This document shows, one piece after another, positions 45,542 to 59,175 of a stretch of 64,000 nt of DNA. Both the position numbers and the translations under genes were made by a program. The DNA is from Colletotrichum lupini. Lineage: Eukaryota; Ascomycota; Sordariomycetes; Glomerellales; Glomerellaceae. The stretch's first letter is position 1. Each line of letters begins with the position of its first letter. The notes under the pieces were generated by a model. That model was not told the origin of the DNA, did not search any database, and saw only the letters and a list, made by a program, of their open reading frames with translations. Where the stretch lies: contig NC_064677.1 of assembly GCF_023278565.1 (NCBI RefSeq), positions 6,138,001 through 6,202,000 on the forward strand, read 5' to 3'.

Positions 45542-48500
45542 AATTAAGATTTTATATTATAATAACGTACTTATTAATACGATTTTTATAATCTTTTTAA
45601 AATAACTAACTTATTTATACTTATTTTAACCTAAGCTAAATTAACTAGTTACGATAATTAAATTAAATAGTTTAACGTACTTTATATTATAAATAAGGGC
45701 GTTAGGGTTTAAAAATACGTCGACTTAAACGTTTTAAATTCTAACGTATTCCTTAACCTCTTTATAATACTTATTTTACTTTTAAATTTAAATAATTAGT
45801 TATAACCTATAATAATAAAAAACTACGAGCTTATTAAGCCCGTTATAAAGTATTTAAAAACGACTAAAAAACTAAAAAATCCTTTATTAATAGTTTTTAA
45901 ATATAACTCTTAGTACGAACTTTTTAACTTTTTTAAATATAAATAACTTATAGAACTAAGCTAGGTTTTTTTTTATAAAACTAATTATATTATTTATTTT
46001 ATATAAACAAATCTATTTTTATACCGTATTTATAAAAAGGATTTATATATTTAAGAGTATTTAAAAATAATAAGAGCTCGATACTAAATATAAGTAACTT
46101 ATAGCTTATAAACGTAATATTATTAATATATATATTAAAGTCCTTACTTAGTAATTAATAAAATTAGTTAACGCTATATTATATAAATACGTATTTTAAA
46201 AAGCTACTAAAAACGGTACTAAGTTTAGTATATAGTAAATTATTAAATATTTAAAATAAGAATTTGCGCCCTCCGAATTAGTAATAAGGAATATAGTTCG
46301 AGAGGAGTATTAATAAGCCCTTAATAAAGCGAGGACCGGAATTAACCCTTAATATTAATATAAAAAGTAATAGTTTACTTATTTCTAAGTTAAAACGTAT
46401 AATATTTTAAAAATTAGTAAAGAGATCGCCGTACTTAACTTCTTAATTATAATTAAGTTTAGACTTAACTTTATATAAGGCTAATATATATATAAGACTT
46501 TTAATAAATTAATAGCTTTTAGAACGTATATAAGAACCCTCGAGGAGATTATATATATATTTAGCTTAGTAACCTAGGACGTATATACTAAACGATTTTT
46601 AAATTAAAAAGGGGCTTATTTTATTTTTATTAAATACTCTAACTTAGTTAACGATATAAATAATAAAAGTAATATTATATACTCTTATAATTACGTATAC
46701 TTATAGCGCCCTATAGTATATTAAAAATTAAAACAAGTCTTTATAAACTAAAACGTTAATAAGTTATTAATATAAATACTAAGGAGCTATATAAAAAAAG
46801 TCTTTATTATTATTAAATTAAGTAAATAAACATTATTTTATAATAAGTTTAAAAAAGCTAGTTAACTAAAGAACGATAGAACCCTTAAGAAACTTAGGTT
46901 TTTAAAAAGATCCTTTAATTAACTTATAACGAGCTTATTAATAAACTAAAACGAGGGCTACGTAGTCGCTATATTTATAAAAAGTTAGGACTTAGAAATA
47001 AATATAATTTTTAGTACCCTTATAAGTAGTACTTACCCCCTTTCTTAGAGGATAGTAATAAATAGTTATAAAATAATATATTTAATTAATAATAAGAGCC
47101 TATTTAAACCTAAGAGTTATGTATTATTAAGTAATAAAGACTATATTAAATTAGGAATTATTATATTATTTATTATTATACGTAATACTTATATTATAAA
47201 GGGCGTCTTAGACGGACCTAAAAAAAAAAGAACTTACGATTTGAAGCTCTAAAACGTCGCTTATATTAAGGGATTTTATATTAATATAATCTTAGAGATA
47301 TCTATCGAGACAGTGGGAGTATCTATTAATACTATGTATTACTACCGTATAATCGATATCGAGAATCGCCCGAGCAGCTAGCAAAGGCAAAAATAAAAAA
47401 ACAAATAATCTTAGAGATTTTACTAAATAAAAGCATACTCTAGTACTACGGTTTAGATTATACTTTATAATAGGGAACGCTTTATAAGAGTATTATTAAA
47501 AAGTAGCTTATTTAAAAAAATAATCTAGTCTTTTTTAAATATAAGCTCCTTTAATCCTATCCTTTTTTTATAAACTTTAAGCATATCTTATAAAGCTTAG
47601 CTAATATTATATTACTAATTAGCTATAAAAAATTCCGTTACTTATATTAACGTACTTATAAAAAGTCTAATAGCGCGCTCTTTTAGTACTTTAAAATAGG
47701 TTATTTTAGACTTAATACTTTTTATTAATTACTATATAAGACTCGAGGTATACGTATTAAACTTTTATTATAAGTTAAGTATAAAGTATATATATTATCT
47801 AAAGTTAAAATAATAGTCTTAAGAGGACTACTCTTAAAAAGAGCTTTATAACTATAGTACTATATATACTAAGATCTCTTTTACTTCGAACTATCTCTTA
47901 ATAAATAATAATATATACTTATAATTTCTAATAAATATAATAAGTAGCTTAGGGGGTTCTTTTTAAGGACTAAAATAGAAAAGGAAGTGCTTTTTATATT
48001 ATAAAGCTTTAAAGTAGCGATTCGTTATTAAAAAAGGACTCTAATTTACTTTTTTAAAAATAATAATAAGACCGCTCTTTTAATTATAAATATTAAACGC
48101 GTAGATAAAACGTAATATAGCGAGCTAAGAATTAAAATAGAACTTCTATTTTTATATATAAAAAAACCCGTAGGTAATACTAAAAGAGTAAGTTAATTTA
48201 TAATTACTAAAGCTTATAAAATACGCCTTTTTACGAACCTCTTTACGAATTTATAAAATAAAATAGTACTAATAACAATTTTTATCTATAATATTACCTT
48301 ACGGGAGGCTAATAAAAGAAATTTACTTATTATAATAAAAATTAACTAATAAAAGCGGTATTAACGCTAGTAGTAAACGGGTTACTAAGTATAAGATTTT
48401 AAACTAATTACCCCGTATTTTAATAACCTCTACGTATATAGTTATTAAGTATACTTTTTTTATAAGGATTATAAAAGGGGTATATATTAAAAAGAGTTTA

Positions 48501-51312
48501 AAATACTTCCCCGCGGGTATATAAAATACTTAGTTAGATATATACTAAAAATATATAACTTATATAGGGTCTAAATACCCGTATTTAAATAAGTATTTAT
48601 TATAAAGAATATTAAGTTTAATAAAAAAGTTTTTTATAATCCCGTATACGAGGAGTAAGTTATTGTAATTAAATAAGTAAATTTAGTAATTTAAAAAATA
48701 TAAGAACTTTTTAATATTAATAATAAGTTAGTTCGAGTACTCGGGGAAGTAGATCTAAACTTCGGAAATATTAATATTTAAAATAACTTTATAATTAAGG
48801 ATAGTATTATTATTAGATTTTTAATTATTTAGGACGCTAAGTAACTAATAAACGTACTTTAAAGTATAATAAATAAGGTGAAAGAGGCTAATATAGTTTT
48901 ATTATTATTATTAATTTTTAAAATAACCCCCTTATACGAGCTTAGGGGTAGGGGTAAAAAAGGGGATATAATAACTAAGTTATAAACGGCTCTATATAGT
49001 TTATAAATCTTTTTATAAGTACTTATATATATTATAGAGGTTCTCGAGCTTTTAATTCTTAACGGCTCTTAATAAAACGCTAAAATACGTAGTAAACGAG
49101 GTACTAATTATAAAAAGATAATTCTTAATATTAAAGTCGACGTTAGTAAAGAACCCTTATAATAAACCTCTATTATTATATAAAAACAGAGCTTATAAGA
49201 ACTACTTTATTAAGTACTAAGTAAAGCTTTATTAAGTCTTAAATATTTAAACCGGGCCCGCAGACCTCTATAATACTTTAATAATAATATTTTTATAACG
49301 CTCTTATATTTAAATATAAGAGATAGTAATTACTATAACCGTTTTTAGGACTATTTTTTATTTACTTTTATATTTAATTAATAAAAAGCTATAAAAGAAA
49401 ATAGTATAGGATATTATAAGAGATTAAGCTATAAGTACTTAACTAGTAAGGCTATAATATAAGTATAAGTATATTATAAAACTAAAGCTTATAAAGTCCT
49501 TTATAAGGGCTCTGCTTTTTAAAAGTTCTTTTATAATACGATTTATATACTAGTTACTAAGTTATCGGCGTTTTATTATTAATTATATTTTAAATTTATT
49601 ATAATTACTCCCCCCTTATATAACTTTAGTCCCTAAAGTTATTACGTAATATCTTTTTTTAATATTAATAATAAAGTTATTAACGTTATTATTTATAATA
49701 AATTCTATAAGGCGTTAATAATATCCTTTCTTATTTAAGAATAAAATATTATTCTTATTTTTTTATTTAACGGATACCTTATTATTATTATTTAGTAATA
49801 GCGCGCTAACTAGTTATTAAGTTAGTAATATATATTTATAATAAAGTATTTTAACTATTATAATATATAAAAGCCTATTTAACCTCGTAGTTATTATTAT
49901 TATTAAGTTATTAAGTATAGTAAAAGATTTTTCTTTTGTTATTAGTTATATATTTACTTTTTCTTCCCTCTTTTTATTTAGTAACCGTTTTATAAATTCT
50001 TTTTTATATAATTATACTTTTTTTTTTATAATATTCTAATTTTATATCGTTTTTTAATTACGACTCTCTTATTATACTATTACTAAGTATCTACCGAAAT
50101 ATTTATTATTTTATATATTTAGGATATATTTAATATAGAATATAATTTTAAAAAGGGCTTCTGCGGTCTTTATAGTAGTACTCTTTATATACGCTATTTA
50201 GCTAGCTTATATTATAATATTAACGAGCTTATTTATATTACTAGTACTTACGTTATTGAGTATATTATTTATTAAATTAATAAGAAGAAGTATTTTATTA
50301 TAAGTTATTAAGTCTTTACTAATCTATTATTAAAATATTAACTAACGATGTTTTTTAAGTTCTTAAGGAGCTATATAGTGCTACTTAGTTTATTTAGAAT
50401 ACTTTTATAGAGTTTTATAATATTAAGGAGTAGGGTAGCTTTAATTTTTATAAGCGCGGCTACGTTTTTTATATTTTTAGTTATATTATTAATATATAAG
50501 AGAAGGTTACTACTTATATTACTAACTTATTAATAAGTAATAAGGTAAAAAAGGTTTATTTTAAATAGGCTACTTTTTAAGAGCTTGCTATTAATTACGA
50601 GTATTTAAACTTATTAATTTTAATTATAATAAGTCGTTAGCGATTATTTAGCGAATTTCTTTTTACTAACTTAGATTTCTTTTTTTAAGTTAGTATTTTT
50701 AATATTAATAATAAAACTAAGATTGTTTTTTACTTTAATCGTTTCTAACTAGCTTATTTTTATAATAATAGCTATGCGACTATTTTATAAAATAACTTTA
50801 ACGCTCTAGCTTAGTATTATAAAAAGATTCCTAAGGGTATTATTATTATATATATTTAAGAGTTTTTTATTTTCCTTATTTTTTATAAACGCATTACTAA
50901 GTTCTTAATAAATAAGGTACTTATTTATATTATTATTATATATAGTACTACTCTTATTTTTTATAATCCTAAGACTCGGATTCTTATTAAAAAGCGTACT
51001 CTTATTATTAATTATATTTTTAATAATAACGATAAGTAAGACGACTTTAAGTTTAAGTTTAATAAGTCCTAATATAAAGATACTAAATTTAAAGAGCTTA
51101 GTAGCGACTTAAAAAAATTCTTTTTTTTAGTATTATAATAAGCGCTACTATTTTAATATTAATAATTTACTAACCCTTACTTATAACGCTCTTTTTAATA
51201 TAAATAAAAGTACCCTAGTTTTTAGTTATTTTATTTTAAATTTTAATAAGGTTAGTATTATACTTTTTTTATTCTAAGTAAAAGCTCTATAATAGCTTAA
51301 TAAGGCTATTAT

Positions 51313-51826
51313 TGTTACGAAGGTAACTTTGTTTACCTTATTATTCGCCTTATTATCAATATTACGTAAGCAAACTATATACCATATTAATCTAAGATTT
51401 CTGTAGATTATTATAGGTATTGATTATGTAAGCAATACTGCTTATATAAGCTTACGTGAGCAATGGAAAGTACTGGAAGGTAACTGAATAATCTGGAATT
51501 TAGTCGAGGCGGAATTACGTACTACGATTACGTATTCACTTACGTATACGCTTATTAATTATATCATAATTAATAAGCAATGGAATATTCTAGTAGGAGG
51601 TTTTTATGCCTATATATAGGCGTGTATTTGCCTACCTAGACCTTTCGTTAAGCAAGCAACTTCTCATATAGTAATTCAACTATATTACTCTCTTTACTAT
51701 AAAAACCTCTTTTATATACGCTTATTTCCCCTATATTCATATATTCTTACTTCTATATAAATATTCACTTTTTATATTCTTTATAAGAATATCCCGCATT
51801 ACCTCGTTAAAGCTATACGTGCTAGA
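51313..51826 (+). mobile_element. nested solo LTR, 514 bp, second copy
   Basis: It has the same length as, and near-identity to, the copy at 2041-2554. It keeps more CA/TG than that copy and far more than the element around it, so it is a young insertion. The flanking pentamers ATTAT and AATAT differ at one base, so the target duplication is not certain here. It starts TGTTACG. Confidence 0.85.
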
Positions 51827-54823
51827 AATATAAATATAATATATAACTACGAAGAGATTTATATTTACTAAACCGTAAATAAAAAAATAATACTAGTATT
51901 TTATATTAATAACTTTATTATTCTATACTATTAAAATAACTAAAAAGTAGCTCAGGGGATCGTTAATAATATAAAAAAATATATTAATTTTAAAAAGAAT
52001 AGACTAATTAATTACTTTTTTAAAATACGGATTTTATAAGACTATATTATTTATAAAGTTTATTTTATTTATAACGTATATATTAAGTAAGTTACTAAGC
52101 GCTTCGACTTAATAAATTTATTATATTTAGTTACCCCTCTTTTTTAAAAAGAGTTTAAACTAAATAAAGAGTAAGTAATAAAAAAGGAAATAAAGAGCTA
52201 CTAAGAAAAGGTTAGGAGTATGCTTTATATAGTTATTATAATTAAACTAGACGTCGCTTTTATTTACTTATAATTATTATAGTTCTTAACTAACTTTAGC
52301 ATAACCTATATTAAAGTAATTAATTACTATATTTAATATCTCTATATAACGAAATATTTTGCGCTTTATTATGGTAATATACTAAGTACGTAATTATTAT
52401 TTCTAGCTAGAAATACTAACTTCGTAAATAATAAAGTAATATAATAATTATCTTAAAGATATATAATATTTTTTTAATAGCCTAATTTAATAAAAATTAG
52501 TATACTAAGCAACGGTTATAACGTTAATTACTAAAGCTAAGCTTTTTTATTTTAAAAAAACTATAAAAAAAACTATAGCTTTAAAGCGCTTTTTTAAAAA
52601 TATTACCCTTAACTTAAGAAAAGTATAGTTAGTTAACTACGATAATTAGTAAACAATTCGACTTATTATAAAAAAAAGAAAAAGAATAGCTATTTAACTT
52701 TATTATATTAATATATAAAATATATAACTAAAATAAGAGTATACTAAAAGTAACTTCGAAGTTATTTATATATTAATAAAATATATTAATAAATAGACTT
52801 ATTAAAAACCTTTTACGAGCTAAGTTCGAATATTTCTATATACTTCTTAACTTTTATAATACGTAAAAAGTTATTATAAATAGCTAAAATAGTTAAAAAT
52901 AATTAATTTAAGCTACGCTTAAAAAAACTTAATACTTAAAAATAAACAATAAATAAAATTAAAATATAGCCTAGAGGCCTAAAATAAATAAAATAAAAAC
53001 CTCTTATAGCCCAAAGGCTTAAACTCCTAAAATAACTTTATTTTATAGGGTATATATATATAAAAATAAGACCTAGGCTTATATTTATTATTTAAATTCT
53101 TAGTTTATAAAGTATATAATTATTAAGAATATAGTATTATTAAAAACGTGGGTTAATATACGCACTAAGAAATGCGTTTTATATATTTTAAAGTTTATAA
53201 AACTAAGAATAATAAGGGTAATAGGGGGCACAGGAATTAAAACGATTATTAAGTTAATAATTTAAAATATAAAAGCGGGTAGTATAATAAGAAGTTAGTT
53301 ATAAATAATTATAATAAATATAAAAAAGGACCGGGGGCGCGTATTAAAAAAGTCCTTTATATAAAAACTAATATAGTTCTTATATATCCTCTAGTTATTA
53401 TATATTTAGTAAATAATATTACGGAGCTTAATAATATTTTATTAAAACTATGATTAAAAGTGCGCTTTTTAATAATAAAAAAGGATAATATATTTATAAA
53501 AAAAGGAGCGCTATTTATAATAACCTTAGTAAACGCCTAGGCTATTAACTATAAAACGACTAATATATTAATATACCCTTTAGCTAAATAACTATTAAAA
53601 TAGTATATATACCGGCTACTATTTCTTATAAAATAATAACTACTATCCTTAAAATTAATATACTAAAAGGCTATTTTAAAATAAAATAAATACTAAATCT
53701 CCCGTTCTTTAAGAGCTTCTTTTTTAAGCTTTTTAAGGACTAAGTATATGTTAAATAGGCCTAAAATAATAAAAAGAACTATACTTATTACGGGGAGTAT
53801 TTTAGCTTCGTAGCGTTCTTTTTTACTTCTTACTACCCTTTTAAAAAGAGCTAACTTTATATTTTTTAAACCCTAAAATAATATTAAATATAAATTCTTA
53901 AAATAATAAGTATACGATATACCCTTTTTAAAGGGCTTATTATCTAAACTAATCTTATTTTTATTTTTAAACTCCGAGGGGGGGATAAGTAAAAGCCCGT
54001 TAGAGCTCTTATTATTATTATTTATTTTATTATTATTATTATTATAATTATTAAAAAGAGCTTTAAACTTAATAAAATCCTTAGTATTTTAATTAATAGC
54101 CTTAATATCTTCTTAACTAAAGAAAGAGAGCTTAGTAACTAAACTTTAATAAGTAAATAAGAAATTATAGGGGGGGGGGGGGGGGGAAAAGATTAAAAAG
54201 GGCTGTTTAATTTTATTTTTTTTTTAAATTTTTAAAAAACAGCATAAAATAAAAATAAAAAAAATTAAAAAAAAAAATAAGAGGGGAGGTGGGGGGGGGG
54301 GGGGTAACGACTTAAAAGGGCTCGTTAATATTATTATTTATTTAAACTCTTAATAAACCGCATAATATATATATAAAAAGTATTATAAAAATTACGTAAA
54401 ACTTATTATTATTTCTAAATATATTAAATATTTATATTTAAAATAAAATTAGTAAATAATTTAATAATATAGGCGCGCGCGTATAATAAACGGAAGTACT
54501 TATAATAATTATAAAAAGTTAAAAAAAAGAAAAAAAATAATAACTAAGTAACGCTATAAGAATTTAAATATATATAAAGTAGCTAAGTAGCCTTGCTCTT
54601 AGTAATTTATATACTAAAAATAATAAAATACGCGCTATTCTAAGTTAAGATTCTATTTATTTTAAATAAAAAGATATATTTATAATAAACGCGGTTTAAA
54701 AAATATATATCCCTTGCGCTTATTTTTTATTTATTTATATTTAACTAAATTAGGCCTTTATAAGGGTATTTAGAGATTCTATTTTAGGTATAATAGCTCT
54801 CTAGCGGTAGTAATTAGGGAGTA

Positions 54824-55000
54824 TATTACGTAATAAGGATAGTAATCGTACTTTATAAAGTGCCCGTTACGTATTAAATTACGTATTTATCTTAAATATC
54901 GTATATATAGACCTTTTCCTTTTATCCATTTCCACTTTAATAATTAAGCTACTTTTACTATACTCCGTATACCTATTACTACGTGCTATAACTCGTAATA
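54824..55000 (+). repeat. right LTR, 177 bp
   Basis: Partner of the left LTR. The inner half is heavily mutated (TATTACGTAATAAGG) while the outer half is better preserved. The weakly purine-rich ATTAGGGAGTA before it may be the polypurine tract. Confidence 0.93.
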
Positions 55001-55190
55001 CCTAACGTAGCTAACGATTTCCAAAACACAGCTACTAATCATACTTACTATAAACCCCTAAGGTTTCTACTTAAACCCCAGAAGGGCATATAAAGATAAG
55101 GCTAAAGAGAAGAACCTAATAAAGGTGCCGCTAGTAGGAATAGAAAGCTAGTAATAAAGAATACTCTATTCTATCGGATAAAGGTCGAGT
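55001..55190 (-). pseudogene. RTA1-family gene, 5' part, separated from its 3' part
   Basis: From the duplicated target leftward in gene sense, the minus strand reads FIVSMISSCVLEIVSYVR, continuing exactly into RLFIYDNPFDF at 45341. Upstream it reads RFFSLALSLYALLGFK and, before that, SIPTSGTF. This is the layout of the first helices of RTA1 proteins. At least three codons are TAG where homologues would have Trp, Gln or Arg, each explained by one transition. The true start codon is not clear. Unlike the 3' half, this side has been mutated, which fits its position between two LTR copies. Confidence 0.8.
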
Positions 55191-55584
55191 GTATAGTTAG
55201 CTTTAGGTCCGAAAGCGATAAGACCGTTAGGTAAGTTAGCTATTCTAAACGATGTACTGGCGGAGTAAAGCTAATAATAATATTATAAACGAGTCGGGCA
55301 CTGAGGGTAGTGATAGCAGCTCCGTAATCCGGAGCGAGTCGGCGCGTAAGAAGTTTTATAAATCTTACCTTATACTAAGGGACGGGATTTAGAAAAATCG
55401 GTAGCTAGAGTTTACTTAGTCATTAATAACCCAGCTCCCCGGTGTTCCGTAAGAATCGGGCAGAAAGGGTATCTAACATACTAAGTCCGCCTCGCATAGG
55501 TATAATAAGTCCGCATATCGCGTCAGAACGTAGCTTAGACGTATTCCGCCCTAGCCCACATCCTATATATACCTAGTCGTAACT
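55191..55584. other. moderately mutated DNA upstream of the split gene
   Basis: Probably the promoter region of the RTA1-like gene, or older unique sequence. It keeps some CA/TG and GC-rich patches and holds no recognisable frame. Confidence 0.4.
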
Positions 55585-55761
55585 TATTACGTAACAGGGA
55601 TAGTAATCGCACCTCACAAAGTACCCGTCACGTACTAAATCACGTATCTATCTTAAATATCGTATATATAGACCTTTTTTTTATATCTATTTCTATTTTA
55701 ATAGTTAAGCTACTTTTATTATACTCCGTATGCTTATTACTACGTGCTATAACTTATAATA
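55585..55761 (+). repeat. third copy of the 177-bp LTR
   Basis: Full-length copy in the same orientation as the LTRs of the 9.65-kb element, followed by the same half-tRNA primer-binding stretch, after which the sequences diverge. No matching target duplication or second LTR is visible, so it is the left end of a truncated or rearranged copy. Confidence 0.85.
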
Positions 55762-57226
55762 GTTATAAGCCTAGCTCCTATTTATTATTATTATAATAGT
55801 TAAGTACCGTATTATTTATAGGTCGTATACTTAAAAAGCGAGAGGCGGCCGTTCGAGTCTTTATATAAGTAGAGGTTTTTCTAACTAGTCTGCTACTTAT
55901 AGGGCTCAGGCTACTATCTATAGGGCTAAGGCGTAGTATAGACGCCTATTATATAGATAACGGCTCTAGGTATCTAGGGGGTATATCACGAGATATAGAT
56001 TTAGTTAATACTACCCATATTAAGTGGGCCCGCTTTTTGTAACACAACTTGCCATAGCCTAACAAGGCCTAAGCTATCTAATCTAGCCGCTAATCCGCTA
56101 GTTTTTATTAGGATCTCGCTAATAGTTACCTTATATACACCTCTTTTAGATATAATTTGTCCTAGTCAACTCTACTACAAAATAAAAGTGTTATTTAGCA
56201 TATTACTAACGTAGGCATAAAAGTTCTAACTTTAGAACGCTTAGCTAACATCTTCTCCGCCCGGTTAACGTAATAAACTTCCTAGTAAATATTAATATAG
56301 TAAAAAAGCTAGAGTAAAATAGACTTATATCGAGCCCCTAGAGAGAAGTAACGGGTTTAGTCTAACGTTTAACATCCTAGCTAATCTTACTATTTTAGGA
56401 TAAAATCTCGCGGCGCTAGCTAACTGTGGGGCTCTATCTGGGTAGATACTACCGGTAGGTCCGTAAACCTATAAATTCGAGCTCCGTCGGCCGGAGGAAG
56501 AGAGAAATATAGCGAGTGCGATAAGAAGTAATATTTTACTCTAGCCTTCGTATAGAATAAGTAAGTCTTGTCTATAAATAAACAGTGAGGGCTAGTAAGA
56601 ATTAGTAGGTATCTATTCAAGGTTATAAGATATCAAATTCTATATATTTCGTAGTCTATTTAATACTAATCCGGCTACTTCGAGTCTTATTTTAACTATA
56701 TGTTAACCTAATATAGCCATATTTTAAGGGGCACAAGGCTTATATTTATAACCCTTTTAGGTCTAGATATCGTATCGTTATTAATCTCTACCCGAAGTTT
56801 CGGGACCTCTACGGCTCGGATTATATATTAATAAGTTTTAAAACATTTTAGCTAGCGTGGTAGCTCCCTAGGTCTTTAGTAAGCCTTTCTTATATTCGTT
56901 TACTAGTCCAAAGCCACGAGATCGAATAATTTCGAAGAACGTAAGTATACGAGTTTACTCTATTAGCGTTTCTATCTCTCGTCTTATAAAGTCGGTAAAA
57001 GGCAAATATAGTACGATATTAAAGCCTAATTAACTAGTAAGCGTCTTAACGTAGCTAAGCGTAACTAGTGCTTGCTAATAGAGTGATTCGGCTAGTAGCA
57101 CTAGAAGCTCGCACTTAAGTATTTTCTAAGCTTTATAATATAGGCGGTAAGACAGCCCAGTAAGAGTCTAATAATAATAAGGAGTAATATAGATAGAGAC
57201 CTAGCTATCGGGTTCTTCTAACAGTC
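55762..57226. other. decayed DNA between two retroelements
   Basis: AT-rich with scattered GC-rich patches. One 66-residue minus-strand frame (56420-56620) has no motif. Probably an old element or host DNA hit by RIP. Nothing can be named. Confidence 0.4.
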
Positions 57227-57353
57227 TATTAGTATCCCTATTATAGGGTAGTTAGTTCGAACCGTAGTTAACGAAGAGATTAATTAAACTATATAAATAT
57301 CTACGTAGTAAGTATAAAAAGGAGGTTCTAACCGTAAGTTAAGCTAGCTATAA
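57227..57353 (-). repeat. left LTR of the copia element (minimum extent)
   Basis: The part that can be aligned with the right LTR before the window ends. The true inner end lies further right and cannot be fixed here. The visible differences are C/T and G/A. Confidence 0.85.
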
Positions 57354-58879
57354 TAATCGTAAATAGGGCCCCTAATTAGCCCCTACGTAGTTAGCTATAT
57401 GCCGCGGTCGAATTAGACTTCTAATCCGATACTAACTTTCTCTTTTTTTTATCGATTTAACTACTATAGTTAGAGGTATAATTCGACCTCGGGCCCGTTT
57501 ACTAAGTCGTCTCTTTTTCCCCCTTTTCTCTACTTTTTTTATATAACCTATCCCTCTATTCGTATAATAACTTTTCCGCTACTTATAAATTACTCTAATT
57601 CCTTATTTAGTACTACTTTTATAAAAGCGTTTATGAGGTTATTTTTATTATTAATCTAACGGATCTTAAGTATCTCGCGCCTTTTGTACGATTACCTAAG
57701 GGCTATAATATCGATTATAAGCCTCTTTTCCTTCGTTATTCCTAATTTAACGAGGTATTTATATAGCGAGTAGGAATTAGTATAAATAACCGTTAGAATA
57801 AATAAAAAGCTAATTCGATCGGTAATTTTCCTTAGCGTCGTTAAAATTGCGTAGGAGAGGTTAACGCTATTAACTATATTATAAACCTCTAACGCTAGTA
57901 TACTTCTCGTTACTTACTTATTTTTAATTAATAAGTAATAGATTATATTACTATATATAGTAAATTCGCTCTCGCCTATACTCTCGTTAACTAAGATAAT
58001 AATATACCCTAATTACGAAGTAAGGTCGTTATTATTTATAAATAACCTATTAATAAAGACGTAGAGCTTACTAGTTATAAAGTCGATTAGGTAGTAAACG
58101 AGACTTTGATTGAGATTTATTTATTATTACTTAAGCCGCTTATTAAGTACCTCGACGTCCCGTTTAGTTAGATTTATAGCTTATATTACTTTAATATAGT
58201 TAAACGTTACCTCGGGCTAATAAATACTTATAATATATACCCCTCGCGCGAGCTTAGCCTTATATTACTTTTTAATATTAGTTATATTTAGATTAACGAG
58301 GTTAATCTTCTCGCCCTACCCCTTTTATTAAAAAACGACGGTTTCTTTTTTAATTATAAAAATCCCGCCGTTAAATACTAGGGGGGTAATTATTATAAAG
58401 ACCTCTTTTAGCTTCGCTACGAAGCCCGCTTTCTAAAGCTCCTTATCCTCTTTATTTATAAAGTTAATATTAAATAGGCCTAATATATCGTCGGTTTATA
58501 TTCTAACGATCCTAAATTAGTCGCTTTTATACTCCGCGATTAATAAGTACGGGTCGTACGTAAAGGTAATTATTAATAGTTAATTAATATAAAAATCGTA
58601 GTAAGTAGCTTATTAATAGGTACCCGATTCTGCGAGCTTATATAGTAGCTTAAGTATTTTAATAATCGTGCTTTCTAGGTACTTACTAACTATTTCTTTT
58701 AGTAAATAGGCTAGGATTTTCTTTATAAGCCCTGTGGCTGATTAGGTATAGGCCTAGGTAATATTACGGCTCTAAATCTCGTATCCCTTCTTTCGTAGTA
58801 ATACTATTAGTACTATTATTAATCGTTAGCTATAGCGCTATATAGTAAGTAATTATATAAGTAGCGTCGCCTTTTCGAC

Positions 58880-59175
58880 GTCGCCGTACCCTTAGATTAC
58901 GTATCTAGACTTCTCGTACGGCTAGGGTATTCCTTTCCTTTTAATCTCACGAACTATTCGTAATTTAAATATATAAAGGTTTATATATTTTTTTAAGTTA
59001 TATAGGATAAATCGATAAACCCCTCGATCGTAAAGAGTATCTATTTTAATAAGATCTAATCTCTTATACGGCTTTTTAATAGTTATAATTATGCCTTCTT
59101 TACGTAATTTAACTACTAGCTCGAAATCGGCTTTCTCTTTTACTATATAAAAGGTATTAATTATTTCGTCGCTAG
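58880..59175 (-). pseudogene. Ty1/copia reverse transcriptase remnant
   Basis: Continuous similarity to the amino-terminal part of the copia reverse transcriptase on the minus strand, including a KSR-VIQGYG block corresponding to KARLVAQGY of the family. A few stops and many Pro-to-Leu and Ala/Gly-to-Ile/Lys type changes fit C-to-T and G-to-A mutation on both strands. Confidence 0.75.

Larger units (their letters stand above)
45347..55000 (+). mobile_element. 9.65-kb LTR retrotransposon, probably Ty1/copia-type, RIP-destroyed
   Basis: LTRs of exactly 177 bp (45347-45523 and 54824-55000) flank this element, and CCTAA is duplicated at 45342-45346 and 55001-55005. The ends were TG..CA before mutation. 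Just inside the left LTR the sequence TTATAAGCCTAGCTC is what RIP would leave of TTATGAGCCCAGCTC. That original is complementary to the anticodon region of initiator tRNA-Met, the half-tRNA primer used by copia and Ty5. This sets plus orientation. The interior is almost free of CA/TG and has no frames. It is long for a copia element, and a 514-bp solo LTR and possibly a Tc1-like piece near 47293-47383 are nested in it. Two G runs of 16 and 15 lie near 54172 and 54290. Confidence 0.9.

Noticed and set aside
51308..51831. Target duplication for the second solo LTR
   Set aside because: Flanking pentamers ATTAT and AATAT differ by a transversion, so it is not claimed.
56420..56620. 66-residue frame within the right transposon block
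   Set aside because: Short, in decayed DNA, and unlike any family I know.
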